Assembly (NCBI GenBank): GCA_034336665.1
Contig: JAPFBE010000002.1
Coordinates: 18,330,906-18,394,905, forward strand
Length of the DNA stretch: 64,000 nucleotides
Direction of reading: 5' to 3'
From: Luscinia megarhynchos
Taxonomy: Eukaryota > Chordata > Aves > Passeriformes > Turdidae
The translations under genes and the position numbers were made by a program. The notes under the pieces are model-generated. The model ran no database searches, was not told the origin of the DNA, and saw nothing but the letters and a program-made list of their open reading frames with translations. Positions within the stretch are counted from its first letter, which is position 1; every line of letters begins with the position of its first letter. Shown here one piece after another: positions 50,888-61,900 of this stretch.

Positions 50888-52055
50888 GTGATATAACCAG
50901 GTGTCTTTTCATGTGTATCCTTTATTTTTCCTTCTATCTCATCAAATTTAAACAACCTAATCCTATGAAGGATTAAAGCTGCGATGTCTTTTTGCCGTGT
51001 TCCTGTGTTCTGGGATTTTCTCATGAGTTAGCATTTAAGGTCTAATGAGCCTGGAGGTTCAGTGAAAGCACAGGCAGCAACTATTTACACATGAAATGGT
51101 TGAAGGTAGTGCCTTTTCCTTGGCCAAGGGATGCTTTTCCTTTCAGCCACAATGAAATTCCTTCAGTCAATCATATGGTCCCTTAAAGCACCTAGGAAAT
51201 GGGATATTTGATTTGGGTTCACTGAAACCATCATTCTGTGTGGGGATAAGTAGAGCTGATGCTGGAGGAGAAATGGCTCAGGCACACTCCTGTTCAGGGT
51301 GCCAATTCTGCTCTGCAGAAGCAACCTCTGCACCTCTGCGTGGTGGCATGCAGAGCTCAAAGGTTATTTCTTTATGAATGCCAAGGGGCTGGCACATCCG
51401 GGGCCTGCTGCTACTCTTGCTATTTAAAAGGGTGGGTTTTGAGTTCAGTGGGGCAAAAAACAGCCTGGAGAGGAGAGTTATACAGAAAATCAGAAAATTA
51501 GCAGATGCTTTGAAATGTAGAGAACATTATGCAGTGACCTAGTTTGGCAGAGAGCAGAAGAAACTCGTGCAGGTGGAATAACAACCAGGAGTGCTGCCTC
51601 CCCATGATGAGAAAAGAGAGTAAGAACAGCACTGGTGGAAAAGCAATTGCACCTGTGTTTTCTGGGGATGCAAACAGTTTGCTGCAAGACCTGTTGATTT
51701 TACCCAGGTGAGGAAGCTGGCATCTTCCAGTGACAAAATCAGGGTTGGGAAGCTTTATATTGTAGCCTTCTTCTTACTACCTGATGGGCTTCATAGTGTT
51801 TAGGTCTGGCAAGCCTGGCAAAACAAATGTGCAATCTATGTGTGGAAGATCTGGGGCTTTTTTGTCAGCCCTACCAGACAGATCTGATCTCTGCCCCACT
51901 GGTTGCCCAGATGCTCCTTGGTTCAGCTGTGCTGGGTGCCTGTGTATGGAGCATTCCTGATTTATCAGGTTTATAGCAGGGTGGTAACCATGGCAGTCTG
52001 CCTGTTGCCGAGGCCAGTGCATCTCACCAGTGGTTTCCATCTGAGTTGCTTCCAG
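50888..52055. other. Stretch between candidate exons
   Basis: No recognisable gene or repeat. Open frames on both strands (up to 150 codons at 51777-52229 minus) have no motif. Confidence 0.4.
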
Positions 52056-52235
52056 GTACATCATACCAATAGGAGAAGAAGTCAGGGAATGTGTGTGTTT
52101 GTCTATTGAAGGTTCATGTTTTCTATAAGCACCTTGGCCTCCATCCAAATCACACTGAAATCTGCAGCATTCTTTTGAGTCTGTGAAGATGGATATGGCC
52201 TGTATACAGTCAATAAAAAAAAACAACAAAGAGCA
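52056..52235 (+). other. Candidate terminal exon with poly(A) signal
   Basis: The acceptor CTGAGTTGCTTCCAG is followed by G and 23 open codons (beginning YIIPIGEEVREC) ending at TAA 52126-52128. A canonical AATAAA lies at 52212-52217, leading into an A run. This would fit the last exon of a plus-strand transcript that also uses 49634-49777 and 50775-50887. Its entry phase equals the exit phase of both. The right end is set only by the distance after AATAAA. Confidence 0.22.
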
Positions 52236-53327
52236 AAACTCAGGGTGAGTCTCCCTTGAACTCTAATACTTACTCCCGTTAAGAATTTCATTTAGTATGC
52301 CTGTTCTTACAGCCATGATAATTTGGCCCATGGTCCCTGTGTGAGCCCTTTGCAATCCAATATTGATTTGCTAGTTTCCTACTGCGACTAATACTTCAAA
52401 GAAAACACCCTGTGCTTTAACCCATCCTCTGTTCCACACTCCATTGGGTTTATTTCCCTTGAGATTGTCCTTAGTGTGAAAGGTCATGAGGAGTCTGAAC
52501 AGTTCTCCATAATGACAGATACTTGATTACCTCCTGCTCCCTATGTTACATGCTCTCATAGGAGACTGCTGGAACTGAAATCCTGTCTACCTGCAAGTGC
52601 ATAGGACAGACCCTGGTATCCAAGGCTCCTTAACTTTTCCAGGTGGGAAGCAGAGTTCTTTCCTTGCTCATGGCCCTTGTAGAAGCAACTTGTAAGAGGT
52701 GTCAGTGAGTTCTAACTGTAAGGTACTCACGTCTGCTGTGGAGAGGACTGGCTCCTGATACTGGCTTTCAAAGGTCTTTCTCACTCTGATCTGACCTTCC
52801 TAGTTATTTGCAAGCACAGTTTGACATTTGGATAATTAAGCACATAATTTATGACTGAAAAGGGAGAGGTGGTTTTTTTCCACTGGTATCTGACCCAAGA
52901 TGTGGAGAGGTCACACTAATAGGAGTCCTTATATTTAATTTCTGACTTCAGTAAACTCACCCTGAATAAGGTTATAAAACTTACATTGACAAGTCTTGCC
53001 TTTGAGAGATACCAGCTATGGACAATGTTTACTGGAGTGAAGTGGTGCTGCTGTAGTTGGTGTGGTTCAGGATAATCTCATAGGGGTCCCTGCTATCCTT
53101 CCTTCTACATGAAGAAAATGCTTGTATTAAATATTCATGTGGGCGGAAATATTTTCTTTGTGGTTGGCACTGTGGTTACACTATAGCAAGATAACGCATG
53201 CAGTTCCTGTGAAACCACCCGTCTATCTAAAAGGCACAATATCCGCAGGGGTGATTAATAAGGATAGTCTGAACCTGAAATGGCTTGACAGGCCTTATTT
53301 TATTGGTCATGGCATGACCACACAGCT

Positions 53328-53347
53328 GGGATGGGGGGGGGGGTGGG
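53328..53347 (+). repeat. G run, possible G-quadruplex
   Basis: GGG-AT, then eleven G, then T-GGG. Four G-tracts of three can be drawn with one- or two-base loops, so a G-quadruplex on the plus strand is possible. It is isolated and not near a known promoter. Long G runs are also common sequencing-length errors. Confidence 0.7.
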
Positions 53348-55830
53348 ATCATGAGGATGCAGTGGGAATTCAACAGCACAAGCAAACAAGCACCTCTGTT
53401 GTCCTGAGAAATCAGGTTTCTGGAGAGAGCTTTCCATTTACAGAAAGCCACCTTTTGCTGTGTTTCTTGTTTTCACATTCTCTGTAAGTTCAACAAGTGT
53501 ACACATGCAAAGACAAAATCAGACCCTGCTGTTGCATTGTGGAAACAGAGAAAGCTTTCATGAACCATGAGCTGCCTTGCACACAACTCAGCTCAGCAGC
53601 TGTGGCTGTGTGTGCACTCACTATTTTGTGCTGGCACAGCAGTCCATAATTGCTGTCTGGTGCTTGGCTGTGAGAGATAAGGGCAGGAATTTTGTCTCTG
53701 AGCACCCTCAGTGAGTGCAAGGGGCTGGTAGCCCTTGTCCTGCTGGAGCTGGATGTAGTGTGTTTAAAAAGGATATGTCTACATTACACTCGTCCAGAAA
53801 AAGCTTTCTTGCTTATGCTGGGGGATTTTGTGTGTGTGTTGAACCTTCTTTATTTTAGTTTAGCTCCCCCATTGGTGTGTCTCTGTTTGTGGAGAGGGTG
53901 AGGGACTAGAGACTGATCCTAAGCTTTTTGGATACAGCCCCCATGGAACTTTGGAAATGTCCAAGTCTCACATTGGCCATAGAGCTCTGGGTCTTAGGAG
54001 CTCTAACTCTGGCTACAGGAGAGATCCACAGAACCAGCCATGCTGTGTGACAGTAGCTAATGCCTAACACAGAGGCCTCTCAGATCACCTCTATAACGTG
54101 CTGCAATCTGCTTGTGAAAAGCAAATCAGAGCTAGTTCTTCCACTGCAAATGCTTCATGGAGCTTGTAATAGCAGGGCATGCTTTTGGGTATGACTTTGT
54201 GCTTTGTACAGCCAAGGTTTCCAAACCTCACATCTACTGAGTGAAAGGATGTGTTTGTACAGCCAGACTATGGGTGCCCACTCTGTGCCCACAGCTCAAC
54301 AGCATGTTTCTCTCACCATTTTAAATGCAGTAACTCTCTTTTACCTGGGACACTATAAACTTCCTGCAAGGGCATCTAGGGAAGATTTCTTGGTTTTCTT
54401 CAGATGAATAGCCTCCAAATATCCAACGTTCTGTTTTGGGATACAGTTTAGGTTGCTGTTACTTAGCATGTTCCAGCAGTGCAACCAGTTCCTCTTTCTG
54501 TCTGTTACAGTGAGGAACCAGCCTTGTAACATTCGCCAGCAGTATCTGCTTTTTCACCAAGATCTTTTCAAGTGAAGGGAAAAATGAGGTTTAGGAGTAT
54601 ATGGGTGTTCTCTGCCACTCTAGTGGCAGGAAAATTCCTGCCTTTCATAAGTGATATTTTTTTGGTAAGCAGTTTGAAATCTCCTCTGTCTTGACTTGTC
54701 AGTGCAGAAGGGTTCAAATGGAAAGGAAAGGTGATGAGAATGAACCCTCTTGGCAGTATCCATTAAAGCTATGCCTTGGCCTTCTTCCTGCTCTATGCTT
54801 TGATCTATGGGACCTGGGCCTTTACTGACCTGCCAAACAAAGATGGTCAGGTCAGATGAAGATCAGGCTACAGATCTACAAAGGGCCATTTGTTTTACAG
54901 GAACACTGAATGTCTAGGCTATTTTGCAGCACACTAGTGGGAAGAAAGCACAATAGTTTCTCTTTTTCAATTTTTTTTCTACTTTTTTTTCATGTCTTCG
55001 TTTTCTCATCACCCAAAAAATGTGCTACTAGGTGAATGGTATTGAATGGGTTTTGGCCTCTAGAACTGAAAACACTCTCTGTAACTGATGCTTTGTTTAA
55101 AGACCACAGGAAACTACTTGTCACTATCCATTAATGAGCACTTGGCTAGCTGTTCGTTATCCTAAAAAAAATAGATGATGAAGCAGAAAACTCCACCATC
55201 CAGAGGCTACTGTTTTATCCCTCTATCAAACTAATACTGAACTAACTTTCTGCACAAAGTTAGTGCATTTTCATTACCTGTACTCACTATTTTTTCCCAT
55301 CCTCATTAAAATCTGCCAGAAAAAGAAAGAACAAGCTAAATCCACTCTGAGCTTATTCTGTCTGGGAAGTGGGGGAGGCTGTTGCTCCTCCCAATGAAGG
55401 TCAAATCAAGGCTGGATCTTATTCATTCAATGGGGGAAATAATTGCACTGGAACATCAGTAGGTGCAGGATGGACTATTCCTCCCACTTTATATGGGAAA
55501 AAGTGCTGGAGAGGACAGAGAAGCCAAGACTCTGACCCGTGTTCCCAAACTGAGCACACAGGCTGCAGAGCAGCAACCTCATCCCCACCCAATAGGCACG
55601 TCTGGCTGCAACAGCCATGTAAATAATTTAACAGTGGGATTTATGGGCTTCTTTCTCACTGTGGTGTCTTAGATTACATTTAGTCACATTTACCAGGATA
55701 ATTGCCCTGAACTTGTGTTCTGATGGCATGGTAATGTGTAAGAGAGGAGCTGACATCTTCAGGTCACCGATTAAAAGGGGAAAACATCTCTTTTTCTCTC
55801 AAAACAAAGTGCAAAAGGCTATTTTTCTCC

Positions 55831-55857
55831 TTTTTTTTTTTTTATTTTTATTTTTTG
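55831..55857. repeat. T-rich tract
   Basis: Twenty-seven bases, nearly all T, with two A interruptions. It would make an excellent polypyrimidine tract for the tiny exon-like segment that follows at 55863-55895. Confidence 0.85.
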
Positions 55858-58602
55858 GCAAGTTTTCAAAGACACGATGGAGTATCTCTCTACAGGTAAG
55901 ATTGAATTCAAGGCTCTTTGGCTGTAGAAGCTCATTGCTTTGCTCATTCTCACAGTAATCAAACCAATGTGTCAGACTTGATAGTTATACTCCGTACACA
56001 AAAGGATATGGCAATTGTTTTGTGGGGGGGAAATGGAGCTATCACTTGCAGATAACCTATTTATTTTTCAAAATTGGAAAAATTTCACTTTTGTTTATTT
56101 TCTGCTCTGAATAATTGAAGTATTTCTGTTTTCCACAGCCATTTTCTGACACGCAAATAGCAATTTATTTTTATGTGTGATAAATCCTTCCTGTGTGCTT
56201 TCCACTCTGCAAAACAGGGTTGGGGGAAATGTGCCTTTTTCCATGAAAATACTAATGACTGAATTAAAGCATGACTCAAGTGGGCACTGTTCTAAGCAAT
56301 AATATCAAAGTTGTCACAATTGTGTGTGGGATTTAATGTTCCTGGATGATACTTGCATTTAGTCTGCAGATCCATGAGTCAAGGCAACTGTTAAAAAAAT
56401 CTCTCCAAACATTAGGTGGGGCCCAAATGACTTATTTTGAGGTGTTAATGGAGTCATTTGAAGACATAACAGAGGACTGACTTCAAAACAGGGCCAGCTG
56501 GGAGCATAGGTGATGTGGCTGTTGCCTTGGGCAGCAGCAGCCTGCCAAGGACACAGCAAAATGGTCATATCTTCACCGCTTGCTCTGCCTCTGCCAGTGC
56601 CTGGGGAAATCAGGTTTGCTGCCGATGCCAGGGCAAGGATCAGGGTGAGTGTGTGCAGGCTGGGGCCAGCTGCTTTCAGGGGTCACTGCCCCTGCCTGGC
56701 AAGGTCCCTTCTGACAGCAGGAGCTGCCTGTCATGGGCTGTATCACAGTTTAAGGGCATGCTTTTCCCTGGTGAACATGCACAAGCTGCGGTGGCTTTTG
56801 CAAATCCTGCAAGATTTGTACTCTGTGTGAGCAAGGGTAGAGTCTCTGCTGTGTCCCTGCTACCAGTCTGTGGTGCAGCCTGGCTCCCCATCCTCCTCTG
56901 TTCTTTCAGCTGGATTTTGATTGGGTGCCTGGTGATGGCAAGTGATGATGGAGTTTGGAGCTCTGACAGCTCTGCGGTGAACACAGGGTGGTTATATTTT
57001 CCAGAAGAAGATGTTGTTTGAACATTTTTTGGTACATTTCAAAGTAAAGTAAATTTTATTACAGTACATAGAATTTATGTCATGAGAAGAAAAACTTCAT
57101 TGAAAGTTCAGGCCCCCAGAGACATGAGCCTGGTGTTCTGGGGTCAGTGCTGCTTGCAGCTGACAGGCTCCTCTTTGCTTTGACCCTCTTTGTCCATGCA
57201 GATAAATCTTGATTATGAACTATTTGGCTTTCCCTTACAAAATGGTTGTGTCTTCCATGATATTCCAGCATGCTGGAACTGCATAGCAAACTAGAGTTAA
57301 GGAAACCTCTGGATACAGAGAACAACACAAACATCAGTTGAGAGTGGCTTTCTAAAAGACGTGTTCAACTTTCATCTTTCATTTCATGACTTCTTTCTTC
57401 ACTAAGGATTCATACTGAAGTAGAAATACAGTCCCAGCAGTGTACTCAGCAGAGAACTAAACAGTTTTCTGGGCAAAAATTTTTATGTTCCAGCTGGAAG
57501 GGGGTCATTTTCTGGTAGCCCTCACCCAGTGCCTACACATGCTCTTCATGGAGTTGTGTCAGAAGCAATTGTGTGTACTGCAGTATTGCCTGGTTTCAGG
57601 AACAGAATGGAAAGTATTTCCTTTGAGAGTTTGAAAGCCAGAAATAATTTTGCAGTTGGCTGTAGGATAGATACCATTACTCCTGAAAGAAGCAGCACAG
57701 GGCAGTGTGACTGGCTTGGAACAAACATCCCAAGCAGTACTTGCTCAGGTGGAGATATTTCTAAGTACTTCATTCCCCTTTCTTACATATTCATAGAGGT
57801 ATTTGTATGGGGGAATATGTTGATAATTTTTAACACGGGTTCCACTAAATAATGTTGTAACAGTCATCTTAACACTGAAAAAAAGTGGTAGCAGGGTACC
57901 AGAGACTGGCAAACACACAGTTATAAGTGAATTTCTTCTAGTAGCTATAAAAGGTAAAAGTTTCTCCTTTGCTGTTCTAAAAGCCAGCATTAAAGCCAAC
58001 ATGGACCATATTCACCTTATGCATTTGTTTTAACAGATATTTCTGTAGAGCTGGAAATTTCTAGTTCAGTGTGGCTGATCCAGGGAGCCCTCATCAGTCA
58101 GCTGATGTGTGGCTGCTGAACACATGCCTTCTTGTAACCTGTCCCAACAGTTCAGGAAGACACATTAGTGTAAACTGCTCCCTGATTTTCTTCTGTGTAA
58201 TAAGCCATGTATGTGGTACAACATCAGCTAAGAGAAAAATCCAGGTCAGTGGAGCTCTGTGGTCGTTAGTGGTAAGATTTCAGAGGCAACTTGTATTTAA
58301 GTACACTTGTATTTAAGTGCCTGAAATAAGATCTTGTTCAGTGTTCAACTGAAATAAAACTCCCTACTTTGTGTATGACTGAGCAAGACCAACCGGGAAA
58401 AAAAAAGAGAGAGTCTGGAAAATATATCTGAATACTTGGTAGAAACATCTCCAGTCTCTCCAGCTACATGGTTAACTCCATGTTCAGGACAAAATCAGTA
58501 TCTCCCATTGCTACTGTATAAAATGTGTGTGCATTTACTGGTACTTCAGTAGTGAGTGAGGCAGTATATGTTATTTATCTACAGACATTTTGGGTTTATC
58601 TC

Positions 58603-58936
58603 TGGACATGCTCCAGCACCTCAATGTCTTTCTTTTAGTGAGGACCCCAAAACTGAGGCCAGGATTGAAGGTGTGGCCTCACCAGTGCTGAGTACAGATG
58701 GATGATCACTGCCCTGGTCCTTTCCTGGCCACGCAGGCCAGGAAGCCAGGACTGACATTCTTGTTGACCTTCTTCTGTTAAGCAGCGCCCCCAGGTCCTT
58801 TTCCACTGGGCAGCTTTCCTGCTTGTAGCATGGCATGGGATTGTTGTGACCCGTATGCAGGAATGGACATTTCACCTTGTTCAGCCTCATACAACTGACC
58901 TCTGCCCATCCAGCCACTGAACTTGACCAATCCTAG
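58603..58936 (-). pseudogene. CR1 LINE ORF2 C-terminal fragment (decayed)
   Basis: Read on the minus strand, the fragment encodes the end of the CR1 ORF2 (endonuclease-reverse transcriptase) protein. WAEV, MRLNKVKCPFLHTGHNNPM, CPVEKDLGALL and the region before LKERH line up with the thumb and C-terminal segment of CR1 reverse transcriptases, where a conserved N-KAKC-LH-G...NPM and PAEKDLGVL pattern is known. The frame still reads through about 98 codons, but a deletion has removed part of the segment after the KDLG motif. It lacks the catalytic YADD region and upstream domains, so it is non-functional. It is an older subfamily than the 3'-UTR pieces elsewhere in the window. Confidence 0.9.
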
Positions 58937-61900
58937 GAGTGAACCAGATGACTGTAGCATCAAAGAGGTTTCAGTGCCTGATGATGAACTTTAGGTCAAA
59001 GTGCTGCTTGAAATGAAAATCAAGTAATTTTCAAAATGTACGTTCTTGCTAAATAGGTTGCATTATTGCAGAGGTGGATACTCTAATCAATCCTAAGGCA
59101 GTTGTTGCTGTCATCTAAACCCTGGTACTGAGTACTGCCATGGCATTTGCAGGAGCAAACCACCGAAGGATGAATATTTAATGGAAAGGTTGACGTATAT
59201 CCACAGTGAATCATTTGCTTCAGAATTGTAAATAAAACAGGGTTTTTAATTCACTGCCTGGGGCCTTTTAAGTATACCATGTAAGAGTTATGTCCACAGG
59301 GGAAAGGAGCTTAGGTTAGAGTAGCCCTGGCTGAAAATTTGCAAACATATAAATATATTTTTTTTTCTGATAGTGGTAGCAGTTGTCTGAATCAGTTTTC
59401 AATATAGGTATGTGTATGTTTATATGTCTTCTTAATACCAAATGCTAAATGTTTAGATGTGCCTGGTTTAAATGCAGTTGTCCAAACCCATGATTTGTCC
59501 TCCCATCCTTTTCCTCTGCTCTGTGTGTGTTTGCATTAAACCAGTCTTCATGTAGGTGGTCACGCTGTATTTTCTCTCTTTGCACTTCTCACCTCGGTCA
59601 AGGTGGGTTGTGCTTTTTCATTTCCTTTTATTCTCCTTCACATTACTTCATACACATCCTCTGAACCCTGTACTAAATACAGGCCCTCCTCAGGGGACTG
59701 GAAGTGCTCTGATCATAGTTTGTAAGCTGTTAATGGACACAAGTGGATTTCTGCCCACAGCTAGCTCTCTCTGTGAGGTGTCCTCGTACGTGAACCACTG
59801 AGATGCAGATGTTACAGCTGTTACTGCCTGATGTGCCCACTGATCTTTGATTCAGTATCTGGGATATGGGGGATCAAGGTACTTATAATTTTTTTATCTT
59901 GCTTTCACATTAAAACACAGCTCACACCGACCTTCGGTGGGAGGTGGGAATTCCTATGTGTTATCCATGTACCAAATGTCCCAAAATGGACACCTGGAAA
60001 ATGAAACACAAGCACATTGAGGATGCTGGATTAGAAGGAGTTTTGGGCAACTTTGTGATGTAGAAAAGATGTGCCGAGAGATGGGTCAAATACTTAGTTT
60101 CAGAGTGGCACAGAATTGTTATTAATACAACCCTACTCTTTCAAGGCAATTTGGGAAACTGCTCCATCTCTCTGTCAAATTTGTTGTTGGAATTACAGCT
60201 CTTCTCCAGGTCAGGTGTTTGAGCTGTGCCTCTCTTTGGTGTTGACCAAGGGAGCTTTTGTGTATCATCCCCTCTCTACACTGCTCAGTTTTAGGGTGAG
60301 GACCTCTGGGCCTGAGCAAGAGATGTTTCTCCACAAAACCTGAAGCATTTCCATAACTTCCCTGTGGACATCTGTTACAGCTCCAGAGATTCCCATATAC
60401 AGGATATGGCACATAGGTGTTTTTTACTTTCTGCTGACACACTCTCCTAATGACCTAACAAGAAGGGGTTTAGGGCAACAAGAGGCCTCTTGCTTTATCC
60501 TGTGAAGCTTCCAGATCTGTGTGAGCATGCAGGAAAGCAGTCCATGGCACCTTGCATTTGGATAAGTGCGTTATCTCCAGGTTTATTATCAAAGGGTAGT
60601 ACCACACGTCTCCCAACGTCTGTTATTTTAAGTCCTATCAGACCAGAGTGTGCTTCAATATGCCTCCTTTGTGTCCAAAGTTGAATTCATTCTGTACACT
60701 GAAGGAGGCTGGAAACTGTGGCAAAACACTGTGTAAATGAACATCACATCCTGGAGTATTTGACCCATGGGAAAGAATTAGGGATTTCACAGGCATCTCC
60801 TGACACTTTTGGGGATAGAATCTGAAATACTTTATTTCTTTGAACTGAGGGTGATGGACCATGCTCTTGGCTTTTCAGAAGGAAGGCTTCTCCATCTTGC
60901 CTGAAATTAGGAGGTTTTGTTCAGATTTTGCTCTCTGTGGTTATGTGATTTCTTAAGGCAGACTTTATTGAGCACCTTCTTTGACAAGTAGCCTCATAAG
61001 TTCAAAGCAATGTGCTACAAAATAGCACTAGTATGGAGATTAGTATCTAGCAAGACTGGCTTTTAAAGTGCTGTAGAAAAATAGCAAGAAAATAAGTGTA
61101 TGTGAGACCAGAAGAACATTTATCCTACTAGCAAGTCTCATATGTGCTCAAACTTACTGTGACATACTCTGAGGACCCAGCCTAATGGCAGAGACATTAA
61201 ACTTTGGCATTAAGGGAGTGGACTGTGTAATCTGGCTGGAAGGGCACCCAAGAGGTTTTGTTATTTTTGCCTATGGTATTTATGGCAAAGCAGCTTCATT
61301 TCTCTAGGAATACATCTTATTTTGTTTCCTTCTGAGACTTCTCTGTTACAAGAAGTTGTTGATTTAAAACTATGCAGAAGTAAGCAAACAGTAAATTCCT
61401 CAGAAATGTTTCCATTCTGTTTTTCCAAACATTGTGGGCATCTAAAAATCTCTCATTGTTCCATGTGACAGGAAAGCAGAGCAGAACATCAGTTTGGGGT
61501 TTTGGCGAACAGTGCATATTCATGGGGCCAAAGAGAGTGAGAATAACTTGGTATCACAGCAGCCAGGGAACAGACACCCACAATTTGTTCAAAGAAGAGG
61601 AACCAGGAGAGACTCAAAAGTTCCCTAGCTTCTGACTTCAAAATAGTTTGGTGGGTGAGAAATTATCTTAGAGATCAAATCCTGCTCCTGTTTCATCAGA
61701 AAAGAGAACCCTGGTCTCCAGTGTCCTAGTTGAATACCTGGAACTAGTGGAAAACAATAAGGGACTCTCCACCCCTGACTCCTGCTGACTTGGTGTGAAG
61801 CATACATGTGGAAAGTTCCTCCTTACTCATTCTCCTTCTGCCTGAATTCACATGACAAGTTTGATTCCAGATTGATTTAATTTTCCTTTCTCCTGAATTT

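Larger units (their letters stand above)
52236..58602. other. Intergenic stretch
   Basis: No gene is recognised. It holds a G run (53328-53347), T-rich tracts at 54962-54990 and 55831-55857, and a 16-bp near-tandem duplication of ACTTGTATTTAAGTAC (58289-58318). The open plus frame of 168 codons at 56515-57021 overlaps a second open frame and shows no motif. Confidence 0.45.

Noticed and set aside
56515..57021. 168-codon plus-strand frame with a donor-like CAGGGTGAGT inside
   Set aside because: Two frames are open at once over much of it and no motif is visible; probably chance in a GC-rich patch.
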